In this document: piece after piece, positions 1-10,044 of the stretch
Position numbering within the stretch: the first letter of the stretch is position 1
Layout of the letters: the number at the start of each line of letters is the position of its first letter
Source: Massilia mucilaginosa
GTDB lineage: Bacteria; Pseudomonadota; Gammaproteobacteria; Burkholderiales; Burkholderiaceae_D
Reading direction: 5' to 3'
NCBI RefSeq assembly: GCF_011682145.1
Contig: NZ_WHJH01000001.1
Coordinates: forward strand, 434,001-498,000
Length of the DNA stretch: 64,000 nucleotides
Position numbers and translations under genes: made by a program
The notes under the pieces: model-generated
What the model was told of the DNA's origin: nothing
The model's input: the letters and a program-made list of their open reading frames with translations, nothing else
The model's database searches: none

Positions 1-363
1 GTTAGCTGAGGAATCGATTATCGGACAATCGTTCACATCCTCGATCAGCCATTCGCGCGCCCAGCGGTTTGCCTTACGCGTGTACAGCGAGGCGAACAAT
101 TCATAGCGCTCCTCGTCGTCGCCGGGCGTGGCGTTCTCCGCGCCCGATGGACCGGTATGCATGCTGACCACCAGGATATGCTCGCCGCCGGCGTCCAGGA
201 TGCGCGCCGCCTTGACCAGCTTGCCCGGCACCGCGATGCGCTCGGTTTTCAGGAATGCGGCCGTGACCGGCGCGTGCTCGACGGCAGCGCGCGCAGGCAG
301 CGGCGCTGCGGAGAACAGCAGCAGGCACAGGGCCACGAGGGAAGCGGCGGATTTAATTGGCAT
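1..363 (-). CDS. Secreted hypothetical protein, 3' end beyond the window
   Basis: An open frame of 121 codons runs from an ATG at 361-363 to the window edge without a stop, so the gene is truncated here. Translation gives a signal peptide (MPIKSAASLVALCLLLFSAA, then PLPARA) followed by a mature region starting around AVEHAPVTAAF. The mature part contains a polar segment ending in DDEERYELFASLY and a Trp-rich stretch near the edge. I do not recognise the family. The gene starts 41 bp after the stop of the DUF262 gene in the same direction, so the two could be co-transcribed, but no functional link is evident. Confidence 0.6.
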   Translation of the reverse strand, partial: MPIKSAASLVALCLLLFSAAPLPARAAVEHAPVTAAFLKTERIAVPGKLVKAARILDAGGEHILVVSMHTGPSGAENATPGDDEERYELFASLYTRKANRWAREWLIEDVNDCPIIDSSAN

Positions 364-404
364 AGTCCATTATAGTTGGTCGCACATCAATGGAGATCAC
401 AATG

Positions 405-2522
405 CTATTCTTCCGCGCGGCCAGTGGCGGGCTGATTCAATGGCAGGTTTTCTTGCCAAGCGGCATAGTTCACCGATGTGCCTTTCAATCGCCAGCTGTG
501 TCGACCATTATCTGTGCGCGCCAATACGGTTGCAGAGGCAGCACTGGGACTTTTAAAATTCTCGTCCTTGGTAAACACCAGACTATTGCCGTCGTCAGCG
601 ATCTTGAGCGTACCGGCGCTGAGCAAACTTTCGCGCAGTTGTTGGTATGAATGCGGCTGGCCCATCCATTCGAGCTTCGCGCGCGAGCCTGCCAGCACGG
701 TAAAGGTCTTGCCACTCTCCCGGGCCGTAGCGCTAATGCCATGCTTGGCACTTTCCAGCTCAAAAACTGCCTCATTGCCTGCGGCGGCCAGTTCCGCCAG
801 CAGCGCCTCGCCCAAGTCAGCCCTACTCTTGCGGTCGTGGAGACGCCAATGCAATTCCAAGGTCTTGAGCATCGCTTCCTGTCGTCCTTGCATGACAGAC
901 TCTGTCCACTTGGATTGTTGCAACAGTTGGGTCGTGAGAGCGAAGGAAGACACGCCTCCCTTGGTGAAATAGGCGGTCTTCTTTTTTTCGAATTCAAAGT
1001 TGCTTGCCGCACTGTTCTTGCTTCGGCTAAGAAGCGTCAGATTGCCCAAGCGATGCACCCATCGTTGATGTACTGCAGCTTCACTCACCCAGTTCAACCA
1101 CTGACTGTTAGGCGCTGGTTGTTGTGGCATGACATGTTCGACCGAGACGACGTTGTGCTGGTAGGTCGCAGTTTTATCGGACATCAGACGGTCCAGGCGA
1201 AGAAGCAGAATCGCCAGAGCTCGCGGTGAATGTGTCTCGTACAGCGAACCATCGAGCGCCGTATAGGTATCGTGCTGCTCCTGCTGGGTAAGTTGCAGAG
1301 GCGAACCTGTCCCACTCAGATCTTGCGCTTTTTCGACAGCGCCTGTCAAAGCCGAGAAGCGCTCAACGCGTTCGTTGACGCCGCTCTTGCGTACCATCAT
1401 TGAATAGCCGAGACGCTCCAGGTCACGGAAGAAACTTAGCACGACTTCAGGTTCGTTACGGTGTCGAACAAAGAACGACAAGGCAGGCGGTAACCAATCC
1501 TTGAACTCGAGCCGATTAAGCCAGCTTAAGTGTTCGTTCACCTGCTCCGCGTGCTTGTGGCTGGAATAATCAGCGCTGCGGAGCTCACTGAAAGCCTGTG
1601 CCATCGGAAGAAGCACGTCGTCGACAAACGCACGTGGCATCTGAGCAGGCGTCACATGTTCCTTGAACTCTTTCAGCAAGGTTCCGTGTGGTTTTGCCTT
1701 GCGGTAGACCATGCGAATATGTCCGAACAAGTCACCAAACTCGTCGCGCCCCAAGTCCTCTTCCTCATCTTCCCATTTCTTCGTGTAAAGATCGCGCAGT
1801 TCGGGTGCAATGCCGCCAATGATTTCAGCCTTGAGAATATCCGTCGCACTCAGGTCCAAGCCCCGGCTGTTCAATACCCCGAATATGCGATAGGCCGAAT
1901 CAAGGTCTGGCGTAGCGACGGTCACAAGATAGCAGCGGGTGATGATGAACTGTACCAGCCGCACAAGTTCCGACTGGCTCAGCTTGGACAGAGCAGTCAT
2001 GAATACAATCGCGTTGGCACGCAGCCGGACTTGCGCATCCGGGAGCTTGGTGTTGAGCAAAGCGAGCGATTGCATTCCACCTTCGTGCTGGACGTATTGG
2101 CGGAAAAACTCGCGGTCCCGGTCGCGCAACAGCAATCGATAGCGCGCCTGTGTAGCCGAGACCACGTCCCCGTGCTCGTATATGCGCTTGGTAATGCCAG
2201 CCTGCACAGCAGCGTCCTCGACCGTAGCGCGGACAGCCGACAGTAGCAAAGTCAGCGTAGTAAGGCGCTGTTGGCCATCGACCACCGTAGCCTCGGGCTG
2301 TACATCGCTTTTGATAAGAACGATGCTCCCCAAAAAATAGGGTGCGCCCTCGTTAAGTTGTTCGGGGGCGGCTCGCAGCGCCCCCAGCAAGTCGTCCAGC
2401 AATTCCTGCGCTTGCTCAATACCCCAAGCGTAGGGGCGTTGGTAGCCGGGGATGGTGAATACGTAGTCGTCACTGAAGATCTTGGCTAGCGACTGTTCTT
2501 TGGCGGTGAGGGTATGGGTCAA
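405..2522 (-). CDS. DUF262/DUF1524/DUF4357 protein (GmrSD-like, probable defence nuclease)
   Basis: A 705-residue protein in three parts. The N-terminal DUF262 (ParB-like) domain has IPGYQRPYAW at residues 24-33 and DGQQRLTTL at 82-90, the signatures linked to nucleotide binding or hydrolysis in GmrS, SspE and related proteins. A central DUF1524 His-Me finger region carries SVEHVMPQ and, about 30 residues later, RLGNLTLL. The C-terminus resembles DUF4357 (SPSAAS...NGRHSW). Proteins of this build act in modification-dependent or phage-restricting systems; that role here is inferred. The frame begins with TTG (2520-2522), supported by AGGAG six bases upstream; no ATG fits. Base composition is visibly less GC-rich than the flanking housekeeping genes, and the gene lies beside two tRNA genes, consistent with horizontal gain. 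No methylase or partner gene is next to it. Confidence 0.85.
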   Translation of the reverse strand: MTHTLTAKEQSLAKIFSDDYVFTIPGYQRPYAWGIEQAQELLDDLLGALRAAPEQLNEGAPYFLGSIVLIKSDVQPEATVVDGQQRLTTLTLLLSAVRATVEDAAVQAGITKRIYEHGDVVSATQARYRLLLRDRDREFFRQYVQHEGGMQSLALLNTKLPDAQVRLRANAIVFMTALSKLSQSELVRLVQFIITRCYLVTVATPDLDSAYRIFGVLNSRGLDLSATDILKAEIIGGIAPELRDLYTKKWEDEEEDLGRDEFGDLFGHIRMVYRKAKPHGTLLKEFKEHVTPAQMPRAFVDDVLLPMAQAFSELRSADYSSHKHAEQVNEHLSWLNRLEFKDWLPPALSFFVRHRNEPEVVLSFFRDLERLGYSMMVRKSGVNERVERFSALTGAVEKAQDLSGTGSPLQLTQQEQHDTYTALDGSLYETHSPRALAILLLRLDRLMSDKTATYQHNVVSVEHVMPQQPAPNSQWLNWVSEAAVHQRWVHRLGNLTLLSRSKNSAASNFEFEKKKTAYFTKGGVSSFALTTQLLQQSKWTESVMQGRQEAMLKTLELHWRLHDRKSRADLGEALLAELAAAGNEAVFELESAKHGISATARESGKTFTVLAGSRAKLEWMGQPHSYQQLRESLLSAGTLKIADDGNSLVFTKDENFKSPSAASATVLARTDNGRHSWRLKGTSVNYAAWQENLPLNQPATGRAEE

Positions 2523-2955
2523 TGGAATCTCCTGGCGATGTCAAGCATGTCAGTACAGTCGAACGTCGCGAAACTGACTCCGCCCGCCTGACGGTCGCGC
2601 CATACCATGGCAGCGGAACAGAAAAGAGCGAGAGGATTCGATTGCTTGCAAGCTTTGAAAATTGTATTTCGGAAAGTTGCAAGGCTAACATTCTTTCTTG
2701 CTTCCTCCAAGGGAACTCTTAAAGTTTCGCTCAGTAGGTCCGAAATCTATCCCTACAGAGAGAGCCTGAACATACAGAGGGGATGAAAACGCCAATCCGT
2801 TATCGCAGGCCGGCTGCACAAGCATGCGTCGATGCGACGTGTAAACGCGCCGCTGTGGCACGATGCAACTCGCCGTGCAATCCAATTGCGTAGTCGACAG
2901 GAAGCGGGCGTGCAGCCGCTTGCGTACCAGTGGAAAACCGGGAAGAGAAGGAAGA
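2523..2955. other. Intergenic stretch without a recognisable gene
   Basis: The 433 bp between the DUF262 gene and tRNA-Arg carry only short overlapping frames with no ribosome binding site or family signature. Composition is mixed and partly AT-rich (2640-2710). It presumably holds the DUF262 promoter. I searched by eye for a copy of the tRNA-Arg 3' end as an integration scar and saw none. Confidence 0.5.
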
Positions 2956-3030
2956 TGGTCCGCCTGGAGGGAATCGAACCCCCATGATCGCTTTAGAAGA
3001 GCGAGGTCCTATCCGTTGAACGACAGGCGG
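2956..3030 (-). tRNA. tRNA-Arg (anticodon UCU)
   Basis: The reverse strand folds into a cloverleaf. The acceptor stem CCGCCUG (3030-3024) pairs with CAGGCGG (2966-2960), followed by discriminator A and an encoded CCA (2958-2956). The anticodon stem UCGCU/AGCGA encloses loop CUUCUAA, giving anticodon UCU for AGA codons. The T arm contains GGTTCGATTCC. AGA is rare in GC-rich genomes, and the gene sits beside the lower-GC DUF262 gene. Confidence 0.95.
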
Positions 3031-3138
3031 TGTTGATGATGTCGATATGTTACCCGAGCTGAGGGCAATTTGCCGCAAGTAAGAACCCTCGCGGAAATGA
3101 AAACGGGCCGTCAAATGAATGACAGCCCGTCTTTAACT

Positions 3139-3215
3139 TGGTCGGAGTACAAGGATTCGAACCTTGGACCCCCTGGTCCCAAACCAGGTGCGCTACCGGA
3201 CTGCGCCACACTCCG
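3139..3215 (-). tRNA. tRNA-Pro (anticodon UGG)
   Basis: The reverse strand starts CGGAGUG (3215) and ends UACUCCG, A, CCA (3139), giving a seven-pair acceptor stem with one G-U. The anticodon stem CCUGG/CCAGG encloses loop UUUGGGA, so the anticodon is UGG. The T loop GGTTCGAATCC is intact and CCA is genome-encoded. It lies 108 bp upstream of tRNA-Arg on the same strand, possibly in one transcript. Confidence 0.96.
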
Positions 3216-3373
3216 AAGACGTTATTATACGTCGGGGGAATTGCAAACGTCAACGGCACATCGTGAAGTTTTCTGTGAAATGTTGAAACCAGGAAAACTG
3301 AGCTGAAGTACCACGAAACCTTTTACCGGCGCGCCCATGCAAAGACGCGCCCTCCCCCGCCGCTACTGTCCGC

Positions 3374-4711
3374 TTACGCCGGCACCTTGCTGGCGATCCG
3401 GCGCGCGGTCGATTCGGCGACCTGCGCATTCTTTGCTTCCACCATCACGCGGATCAGCGGCTCGGTGCCCGATGCGCGGATCAGCACACGACCCGTATCG
3501 CCCAGCTCCGCTTCCACGGCTTCCTTCTCGGCCACCATGTCGGGATGCTTGGTCCAGTCGAAGCCGGACGGCACTTTGACGTTGATCAAGGTCTGCGGAT
3601 ACAGGACCAGCTCCTTGCAGCACTTGTCCAGGCCCTTGCCGCTGCGCTTGAGCGCGGACAGCACCTGCAGCGCGGATACGATACCGTCACCGGTGGTGTG
3701 CTTGTCGAGCGCCAGCAAGTGGCCGGAGCCTTCGCCGCCAAACAGCCAGCCGTTCTCTTTCATCACTTCCAGCACGTAGCGGTCGCCCACCTTGGCGCGC
3801 GCGAAGCCGACGCCGAGTTCCTTGAACGCCACTTCCAGCGCCATATTGGTCATCAGGGTGCCGACGGCGCCGGCCACCGGGCCGGTCGTCATGCGGTCGC
3901 GCACCATGACGTACAGCAGCTCGTCGCCGTTGTAGATGCGGCCGGCGCTGTCGCACATGACCAGGCGGTCGGCATCCCCGTCGAGCGCAATGCCCAGATC
4001 GGCGCGGTGTTCGAGCACGGCTTGCGCCATGGCTTTCGGCGCGGTCGCGCCGAAGCCGTCGTTGATGTTAAAGCCGTTCGGCTTGTTGCCGATGGCAATG
4101 ACTTCCGCGCCCAGCTCGTGGAACACGTGCGGTGCGATGTGGTACGCGGCGCCGTGCGCGCAGTCGAGCACGATGCGCAGGCCGCGCAGGTCGAGCTCGT
4201 TCGGGAAGGTGCTTTTGCAAAATTCGATGTAGCGGCCCTTGGCATCTTCCAGGCGCTTGGCGCGGCCCAGCTTTTCGGCCGGCACGCATTCCATCGGCAG
4301 GTCGATCATGGCTTCGATTTCTTGTTCGACCGCGTCCGGCAGCTTGGTGCCGTGCTCGGAGAAGAACTTGATGCCGTTATCCTGGAATGGGTTGTGCGAC
4401 GCGGAAATCACGACACCGGCGGACAGGCGCAGCGCGCGCGTCAGGTAGGCCACGGCCGGGGTCGGCATCGGGCCGGCCAGCATCACGTCCACGCCGGCGG
4501 CGTTGAAGCCCGCTTCCAGCGCGGATTCGAGCATGTATCCCGAGATACGCGTGTCCTTGCCGATCAGGACCGTCGGACGGCCGGAGGCGGCGTTGGTTTT
4601 GGCCAGGACTTTACCGGCGGCGTAGCCGAGGCGCATCACGAAATCAGGGGTGATTGGCGCCACGCCCACCAGCCCACGCACACCGTCCGTACCGAAATAT
4701 TTACGTGCCAT
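3374..4711 (-). CDS. glmM: Phosphoglucosamine mutase GlmM
   Basis: Interconverts glucosamine-6-phosphate and glucosamine-1-phosphate, the step feeding UDP-GlcNAc for peptidoglycan and lipopolysaccharide. The protein is 445 residues from [13 protein letters not shown], the usual GlmM length and start. An upstream in-frame ATG at 4804 would add 31 residues overlapping folP and was rejected. All four active-site loops are present: SASHNP with the phosphoserine near residue 105, metal-binding DGDADR, sugar-binding GEGSGH and phosphate-binding [10 protein letters not shown]. It follows folP by 10 bp, the common folP-glmM arrangement, so co-transcription is likely. It is the last gene of the ftsH-folP-glmM series. 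Confidence 0.97.
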   Translation of the reverse strand: MARKYFGTDGVRGLVGVAPITPDFVMRLGYAAGKVLAKTNAASGRPTVLIGKDTRISGYMLESALEAGFNAAGVDVMLAGPMPTPAVAYLTRALRLSAGVVISASHNPFQDNGIKFFSEHGTKLPDAVEQEIEAMIDLPMECVPAEKLGRAKRLEDAKGRYIEFCKSTFPNELDLRGLRIVLDCAHGAAYHIAPHVFHELGAEVIAIGNKPNGFNINDGFGATAPKAMAQAVLEHRADLGIALDGDADRLVMCDSAGRIYNGDELLYVMVRDRMTTGPVAGAVGTLMTNMALEVAFKELGVGFARAKVGDRYVLEVMKENGWLFGGEGSGHLLALDKHTTGDGIVSALQVLSALKRSGKGLDKCCKELVLYPQTLINVKVPSGFDWTKHPDMVAEKEAVEAELGDTGRVLIRASGTEPLIRVMVEAKNAQVAESTARRIASKVPA

Positions 4712-4721
4712 GTTTTCTCTT

Positions 4722-5582
4722 TTACTCAGTGAATGAATTAATGAATGAATGCGTCGTGGCAGCTTGCCACACCGTGAGTGCATCGACCGTTTCAACAACA
4801 TCATGCACGCGCACGACGCGCGCGCCCTGCGCCACCGCAGCCAGTGCGCCGGCCAAGCTGCCGGCCAGGCGCTGCTCGACCGGCTTGCCGGTCACGGCCC
4901 CGATCATCGACTTGCGCGACACACCGGCCAGCACCGGCAACCCAAGTTCGCGCTGCAGGTTCCCGATATTGCGCAACAAGGCGTAGTTGTGTTCCACCGT
5001 CTTGCCAAATCCAAAGCCGGGGTCGATGCAGATGCGCTGGCGCTCGATGCCGATGGCCAGCATGGCTTCGATGCGCTCGCGCAAAAAATCCCTCACCTCG
5101 CGCACCACGTCATCGTAGCTTGGGGCCTGCTGCATGGTCTGCGGCGCGCTCTGCATGTGCATCACGCACAGCGCGCAGTCGCTGCCCGCCACCGCGTCCA
5201 GGGCGCCGGGCGCCCGAAACGCGTTGATGTCGTTGATCATGTCGACCCCGGCCAGGATTGCTTCGCGCATCACTTCCGGCTTGTAGGTGTCGATCGACAA
5301 GGGCTTGCCGAGCTCGCGCAGCGCATACAGCACCGGCATCACGCGCCGCAGTTCCTCGTCCAGCGCCAGTGGCGGCGCACCCGGACGGCTCGATTCGCCG
5401 CCGATGTCGATCAGATCGACGCCCTCGCTCACCATTTCCTCGGCGCGCGAGAGCGCGAATTCGAGCGAACCGAAGCGCCCGCCGTCCGAAAACGAATCGG
5501 GCGTGACGTTCAGGATGCCCATGACCAGCGGCTTGGCCGCCAGATCGAAGCCGAAACGGCCGCATTGAAAATATTGTCGCAT
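4722..5582 (-). CDS. folP: Dihydropteroate synthase FolP
   Basis: Condenses p-aminobenzoate with 6-hydroxymethyl-dihydropterin pyrophosphate to dihydropteroate in folate synthesis; it is the sulfonamide target. At 286 residues it is a full-length TIM barrel. Visible signatures are [11 protein letters not shown] near residue 26, GGESSRPG near 61, DPGFGFGK in the middle, GVSRKS and the C-terminal RVHDV. It sits between ftsH and glmM on the same strand. A terminator hairpin at 5616-5650 separates it from ftsH, so folP-glmM probably has its own promoter or depends on read-through. Confidence 0.97.
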   Translation of the reverse strand: MRQYFQCGRFGFDLAAKPLVMGILNVTPDSFSDGGRFGSLEFALSRAEEMVSEGVDLIDIGGESSRPGAPPLALDEELRRVMPVLYALRELGKPLSIDTYKPEVMREAILAGVDMINDINAFRAPGALDAVAGSDCALCVMHMQSAPQTMQQAPSYDDVVREVRDFLRERIEAMLAIGIERQRICIDPGFGFGKTVEHNYALLRNIGNLQRELGLPVLAGVSRKSMIGAVTGKPVEQRLAGSLAGALAAVAQGARVVRVHDVVETVDALTVWQAATTHSFINSFTE

Positions 5583-5615
5583 TGCGTCTACATCATGATG
5601 TTAATCGATCGACCA

Positions 5616-5650
5616 TAAAAAATGCCGTTCAGTCTTGTCTGAACGGCATT
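5616..5650 (-). terminator. Intrinsic terminator downstream of ftsH
   Basis: A perfect 12-bp stem (5621-5632 with 5639-5650) encloses a 6-nt loop. Read on the minus strand it is followed immediately by a run of T residues. It lies 30 bp past the ftsH stop and 34 bp before the folP start, so most ftsH transcripts should end here. Confidence 0.85.
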
Positions 5651-5679
5651 ATATACAACCTTGCAAGAATCGGAGAGAT

Positions 5680-7569
5680 TTACGCCGGTGCTGTCGCGTT
5701 CGGTGAAACTCCGCCCGGACCGCTGTCGCCCGGAGGCGGCGTGCGCTTGGTCAGGACGCCCGACTTCGGCTCGCGTGGCTCGTTGCCGGCCATGATGTCG
5801 TTGATCTGGTCGGCGTCGATGGTTTCCCAGTCGAGCAGCGCCTGGGTCATTTTTTCGACCTTGTCGCGGTTCTCTTCCAGCAGGCGGCGCGAGAGCGCGT
5901 ACTGCGTGTCGAGGATCGAACGGATCTCGGCATCGACCTTTTGCTGGGTCGCCTCGGAAATGGTCTTGGTGGCGCCGCCGAAGAAACCTTCGTTTTCGCT
6001 GTCTTCGTAGACCATCACGCCCATGCTGTCGCTCATGCCGAAACGCGTCACCATCGAGCGCGCCAGCTTGGTGGCACGCGAGAAGTCGTTGGACGCACCG
6101 GTCGACATCTGACCGACGAACAGTTCTTCGGCGATACGGCCACCGAACAGGATCGAGATTTCTTCCAGCATCTTGTCCTTGTAGCCGGACAGCACATCGT
6201 GTTCAGGCAGCTGCCAGGTCAGGCCCAGGGCATAACCACGCGGCATGATGGTGACCTTGTGAACCGGGTCGGCCTTCGGCAGCAGCTTGGCGATGACGGC
6301 GTGGCCGGACTCGTGGTACGCGGTGTTGCGGCGCTCTTCTTCACGCATGACCATCGATTTACGCTCGGGACCCATGTAGATCTTGTCTTTCGCGTCTTCG
6401 AAGTCGCTCATTTCCACCAGGCGCTTGCTGCGGCGCGCGGCGAACAGGGCTGCTTCATTGACCAGGTTGGCCAGGTCGGCGCCCGAGAAGCCAGGCGTAC
6501 CGCGTGCCAGGATGTCGGCCTTGACGTCGGCGCCGATAGGCACCTTGCGCATGTGCACATTGAGAATCTGTTCGCGGCCGCGGATGTCCGGCAAGCCCAC
6601 CATGACCTGGCGGTCGAAACGGCCCGGACGCAGCAGCGCCTTGTCGAGTACGTCGGCGCGGTTGGTTGCGGCAACCACGATCACGCCGGAGCTTGCTTCA
6701 AAACCGTCCATCTCGACCAGCAGTTGATTCAGCGTTTGTTCGCGCTCGTCGTTACCGCCGCCCATGCCGGCGCCACGGTGACGGCCGACCGCGTCGATCT
6801 CGTCGATGAAAATGATGCAAGGCGAGTGTTTTTTCGCGTTCTCGAACATGTCGCGCACGCGGCTCGCACCGACGCCGACGAACATTTCAACGAAGTCCGA
6901 ACCGGAAATCGAGAAGAACGGCACTTTGGCTTCGCCGGCAATGGCACGTGCCAGCAGGGTTTTACCCGTGCCCGGAGGGCCGACCATCAGCACGCCGCGC
7001 GGGATACGGCCGCCCAGCTTCTGGAATTTGGTCGGGTCCTTGAGAAAGTCGACGATTTCGTTGACTTCTTCTTTCGCTTCGTCGCAACCGGCGACGTCGG
7101 CGAAGGTGACGGTGTTGTTGGTTTCATCCATCATGCGGGCCTTCGACTTGCCGAAGGAAAACGCGCCGCCCTTGCCGCCGCCCTGCATCTGGCGCATGAA
7201 GAAAATCCAGACGCCGATCAGCAACAGGAACGGGAACCAGGAAATGATCACGGTCTGCAGGAACGAGGTTTCTTCCGGCGGTTTGATGTCGAAACGAATG
7301 CCTGCGTCGCGCAGGTCGCCCACCAGGCCGCGGTCGAGCAAGGTGGCGGTGGAGCGCACCTTGGTATCGTCCGTGCGGGTGGCGGTGATGTTCTGCCCTT
7401 CGATCACCACATCCTTGATGCGCCGGGCCTTGACGTCATCGAGCAGTTCGGAATAAGCGATGGACTTGCTGCCGCCGGCAACGTTGTGGTTGTCGAACTG
7501 CCGGAACAGCATGAACAACAACAGGGCAACGACTACCCAGATAGCGGATTTTGAAAACATATTATTCAC
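5680..7569 (-). CDS. ftsH: ATP-dependent zinc metalloprotease FtsH
   Basis: Membrane-anchored AAA+ protease that degrades misfolded membrane proteins and regulators such as LpxC and sigma-32 in other bacteria. The 629-residue protein has transmembrane segments at about 8-24 and 105-125 flanking a periplasmic domain. The AAA module has Walker A GPPGTGKT (197-204) and Walker [12 protein letters not shown]. The second-region-of-homology arginines lie in RPGRFDRQ, and the protease zinc site is HESGHA. The C-terminal tail is Pro/Gly-rich. rlmE lies upstream on the same strand with a 192-bp gap, the familiar rlmE-ftsH order. Confidence 0.98.
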   Translation of the reverse strand: MNNMFSKSAIWVVVALLLFMLFRQFDNHNVAGGSKSIAYSELLDDVKARRIKDVVIEGQNITATRTDDTKVRSTATLLDRGLVGDLRDAGIRFDIKPPEETSFLQTVIISWFPFLLLIGVWIFFMRQMQGGGKGGAFSFGKSKARMMDETNNTVTFADVAGCDEAKEEVNEIVDFLKDPTKFQKLGGRIPRGVLMVGPPGTGKTLLARAIAGEAKVPFFSISGSDFVEMFVGVGASRVRDMFENAKKHSPCIIFIDEIDAVGRHRGAGMGGGNDEREQTLNQLLVEMDGFEASSGVIVVAATNRADVLDKALLRPGRFDRQVMVGLPDIRGREQILNVHMRKVPIGADVKADILARGTPGFSGADLANLVNEAALFAARRSKRLVEMSDFEDAKDKIYMGPERKSMVMREEERRNTAYHESGHAVIAKLLPKADPVHKVTIMPRGYALGLTWQLPEHDVLSGYKDKMLEEISILFGGRIAEELFVGQMSTGASNDFSRATKLARSMVTRFGMSDSMGVMVYEDSENEGFFGGATKTISEATQQKVDAEIRSILDTQYALSRRLLEENRDKVEKMTQALLDWETIDADQINDIMAGNEPREPKSGVLTKRTPPPGDSGPGGVSPNATAPA

Positions 7570-7761
7570 GAAAACTCCTTCGATGCAGGCGCATCTTTTT
7601 ACCGATTTTAGAACGCCGATTTTACTCGCAATAAGCAGGCGGTGCCACGCACGCCCCGCTGCCGGGCCGAAAAACTACTGAAAAGCCATGAAAATCAGGC
7701 AACTCTTACCCAATTTCCATGCCTTTTGCGGCTTTCCTTGGCTGATGTGCGGCTAAACCCA

Positions 7762-8448
7762 TCAAATATCAAGGGGAGATTCTTCTTCCAGCGCGGTATT
7801 CTTGTCGGTAGGATTTTTCAGTCCCTTACCGACAAGGAAAATTTCGGACGATTTATCGCGGCTGGCCTTCGGCTTGATCTGTTTGACAACCTTGAACTCG
7901 GCGCGGAACTTTTCCACAATCTGGCTGAAGCCCATGTCCTTGAAACATTTGACCACCAAAGCACCGCTCGGTTTCATGTGGAATTGCGAAAACTCGATCG
8001 CCAGGTCGATCAGGTGCTCCATGCGGGCCGAATCGGCCGTGGGGATGCCCGACAGATTGGGCGCCATGTCCGACAGCACCAGGTCGCACTTGCGGCCGGC
8101 CAGGATGGTGTCGAGCTGGCGCAGGATGCGCGCCTCGCGGAAGTCGCCCAGGATAAAATGCATGTCGGCGATCGGCTCCATCGGCAGCATGTCGAGGCCG
8201 ATGATGGTGCCGTTGATGCCGCCGCCATCCTTGCCGGCGAGTTTGCGCCGCACATACTGGCCCCAGCTGCCCGGGGTGCAGCCGAGGTCGACGATGACCT
8301 GGCCGGATTTGATCAGCTTTTCGCTCTCGTCGATTTCCTTGAGCTTGTAGGCGGCGCGTGCACGGTAACCCTCTTTCTGCGCTAACTTCACGTAGGGGTC
8401 GTTTATGTGGTCGTGCAACCAGTTTTTGTTTAATTTGTTCTTTGCCAT
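7762..8448 (-). CDS. rlmE: 23S rRNA 2'-O-methyltransferase RlmE (FtsJ/RrmJ)
   Basis: Methylates the 2'-OH of U2552 in the ribosomal A loop using S-adenosylmethionine. It is a Rossmann-fold enzyme of 228 residues. The SAM motif is [12 protein letters not shown], and the catalytic K-D-K-E set is visible as K in [11 protein letters not shown] in [10 protein letters not shown] in LVVKCFK and E in SSEIFLVG. The C-terminal 20 residues ([12 protein letters not shown]) extend past the usual end. It is divergent from yhbY across 41 bp, so both promoters must lie in or near that short gap. Confidence 0.97.
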   Translation of the reverse strand: MAKNKLNKNWLHDHINDPYVKLAQKEGYRARAAYKLKEIDESEKLIKSGQVIVDLGCTPGSWGQYVRRKLAGKDGGGINGTIIGLDMLPMEPIADMHFILGDFREARILRQLDTILAGRKCDLVLSDMAPNLSGIPTADSARMEHLIDLAIEFSQFHMKPSGALVVKCFKDMGFSQIVEKFRAEFKVVKQIKPKASRDKSSEIFLVGKGLKNPTDKNTALEEESPLDI

Positions 8449-8489
8449 TCGCGTAGAATACTGCTTTTAAAGGATTATCTAAAAATATT

Positions 8490-8960
8490 ATGCAAAAACT
8501 TACCCCCGTCGAGCGCAGCGCACTGCGCGCTGAAGCGCATGCGCTCAAGCCAGTCGTCATCATCGGCGAAGCGGGTCTGACGCCTGCCGTGATCAAAGAG
8601 ATCTCGGCCAGCCTCGACTCGCACGGCCTGATCAAGGTCCGCGTGTTCGGCGACGACCGCGCCATGCGCGCTGAAATCTACGAGAACATTTGTACCGAGC
8701 TCGATGCGGCTCCGGTGCAACACATCGGCAAACTGCTGGTTATTTACCGTCCCAAAGTGGAAGTGGTCAAAGAACGCAGCGGCAAGTCGGGTAAAGGAAT
8801 GCGCGAAGTTACCATTGTTAAAGCGAGCGCAAGCGGTACCAAGCGCCCGTCCGTGACCAAGGTCATGATCAAGGGCAATGAGCGTGTGACGGAAGGCGGC
8901 ACCATCAAGCGCGCCAAGCCGCGCCAGACCAGCCCGAAGAAAGGCGCGCTGGGGAAATAA
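8490..8960 (+). CDS. yhbY: CRM-domain RNA-binding protein YhbY
   Basis: A small ribosome-associated RNA-binding protein. The first 95 residues form a CRM domain with the VIIGEAGLTPAVIKEI start, HGLIKVRVFGDDR and the C-terminal GKLLVIYRPK. A basic 60-residue tail rich in Lys, Ser and Thr follows, longer than in the enteric protein (about 97 residues). The family is tied to pre-50S assembly. Being divergent with rlmE, also a 50S factor, fits that role. A TAGAAT hexamer at 8454-8459 could be its -10 element. Confidence 0.92.
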   Translation: MQKLTPVERSALRAEAHALKPVVIIGEAGLTPAVIKEISASLDSHGLIKVRVFGDDRAMRAEIYENICTELDAAPVQHIGKLLVIYRPKVEVVKERSGKSGKGMREVTIVKASASGTKRPSVTKVMIKGNERVTEGGTIKRAKPRQTSPKKGALGK

Positions 8961-8995
8961 TCCCCGCGTTGCTCTACCGTCATTCCCGGCATCCA

Positions 8996-9025
8996 CCGTC
9001 GTTCCCGCCTGCGCGGGAACGACGG
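8996..9025. repeat. Palindromic intergenic element, short form
   Basis: A perfect 13-bp inverted repeat (8996-9008 with 9013-9025) with a 4-nt loop; the arm reads CCGTCGTTCCCGC. It lies between the convergent yhbY and DUF4149 genes. Related arms occur at 19215-19257 and 27694-27737 in this window, so it appears to belong to a dispersed family. It may also act as a bidirectional terminator, although no T run follows it. Confidence 0.75.
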
Positions 9026-9075
9026 GGCAGTGGTGAGAACGACGACAATGGCAGATACGACAGTGGCGCCCAGCG

Positions 9076-9537
9076 CTACGGTCTCGGGTTCTTGAACACC
9101 AGCACCGCCGCCAGCACGCTCTGCATCAAATACAACACCATCGACACCCCGTGCAGCATGCCGAATTGCTTGCGCGCGGCCGCTTCCAGCACGCCGCCGG
9201 GCGCCGCCTCTTTGAGCGCCGCCATCATCGGTCCCAGCCCCAGGCTGCCGACCGCCTGCAACGCGAGCATCCCCGCCACCACCAGCATCAGCAAGCGGCG
9301 CCGTTTGGCGTCGACACCCTTGTCGAGCGCCAGCAAGGCCAGCAAACCCACGCCGCACACCAGCGACACGATCGCTTCGGCCCTGAACATGCTGCCCGCA
9401 ATGGTCCCGGCCAGCACGCTGTCGGACAGGGTGCGGAACAGGGTCGGGGCCACCAGATAGCCCACCGTCCACAAACTGCCCGCCCATGCGGTCACCAGCA
9501 GCAGACGCGCTGATCCAAGCGCCCGCACAAGCAGCAT
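9076..9537 (-). CDS. DUF4149 domain membrane protein
   Basis: A 153-residue integral membrane protein with four predicted helices (about 10-28, 50-70, 82-102 and 128-148). It shows the DUF4149/TMEM205-like pattern with an early WAGSLWTVGYLVAPTLF. Function is unknown. Its ATG overlaps the greA stop as TGATG, so it is translationally coupled to greA, a neighbour pairing common in related bacteria. Confidence 0.85.
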   Translation of the reverse strand: MLLVRALGSARLLLVTAWAGSLWTVGYLVAPTLFRTLSDSVLAGTIAGSMFRAEAIVSLVCGVGLLALLALDKGVDAKRRRLLMLVVAGMLALQAVGSLGLGPMMAALKEAAPGGVLEAAARKQFGMLHGVSMVLYLMQSVLAAVLVFKNPRP

Positions 9538-10016
9538 CAGATGTACTTGACTTCGAGGATTTCGTATTCGCGCGGGCCGGATGGCGCCTGCACTTCGACC
9601 ACGTCGCCGGCATACTTGCCGATCAAGGCGCGCGCGATCGGCGAGGTGACCGAGACTTTATTGAGTTTCAGGTCCGCTTCGTCCAGGCCGACGATCTGGT
9701 AGGTCACCTTGGCGCCATTGTCCAGGTCTTCCAGGTCGACGGTGGAGGCGAACACCACGCGCCCTTCGGCGTCCAGGGTGGTCGGATCGATGATCTGCGC
9801 GGCGCCCAATTTGCCTTCCAGCTCCGCGATGCGGCCTTCGACGAATGCCTGGCGCTCCTTGGCGGCGTCGTATTCGGCGTTCTCGGACAAATCGCCATGC
9901 GAGCGCGCCTCGGCGATCGCGTCGATCACACTGCGGCGCTCCTTGGTCTTGAGCTGATGCAGCTCTTCCTTGAGCAGTTCGGCGCCGTATTTGGTAAGTG
10001 GAACAGATGTGTTCAT
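9537..10016 (-). CDS. greA: Transcription elongation factor GreA
   Basis: Rescues backtracked RNA polymerase by stimulating transcript cleavage. The protein is 159 residues, the family length. The N-terminal coiled coil carries the acidic tip ([15 protein letters not shown], residues about 41-56) that reaches into the secondary channel. The C-terminal FKBP-like domain contains [12 protein letters not shown]. carB lies upstream beyond a 220-bp region holding two strong secondary structures. Because a terminator-like hairpin ends 33 bp before the start, greA output may depend on controlled read-through from carB or on a very short local promoter. Confidence 0.97.
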   Translation of the reverse strand: MNTSVPLTKYGAELLKEELHQLKTKERRSVIDAIAEARSHGDLSENAEYDAAKERQAFVEGRIAELEGKLGAAQIIDPTTLDAEGRVVFASTVDLEDLDNGAKVTYQIVGLDEADLKLNKVSVTSPIARALIGKYAGDVVEVQAPSGPREYEILEVKYI

Positions 10017-10044
10017 GTCGTATTCGCGTTTCTACTGAAAAGTG

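Noticed and set aside
2956-3215. Integration site (att) at the tRNA genes
   Set aside because: No direct copy of the tRNA 3' ends, integrase gene or island boundary was seen in the window.
4712-4804. N-terminal extension of GlmM
   Set aside because: The 31 extra residues overlap folP, and conserved GlmM starts at [10 protein letters not shown].
5941-7554. 537-residue plus-strand frame opposite ftsH
   Set aside because: Antisense shadow of the ftsH codon pattern with no ribosome site.
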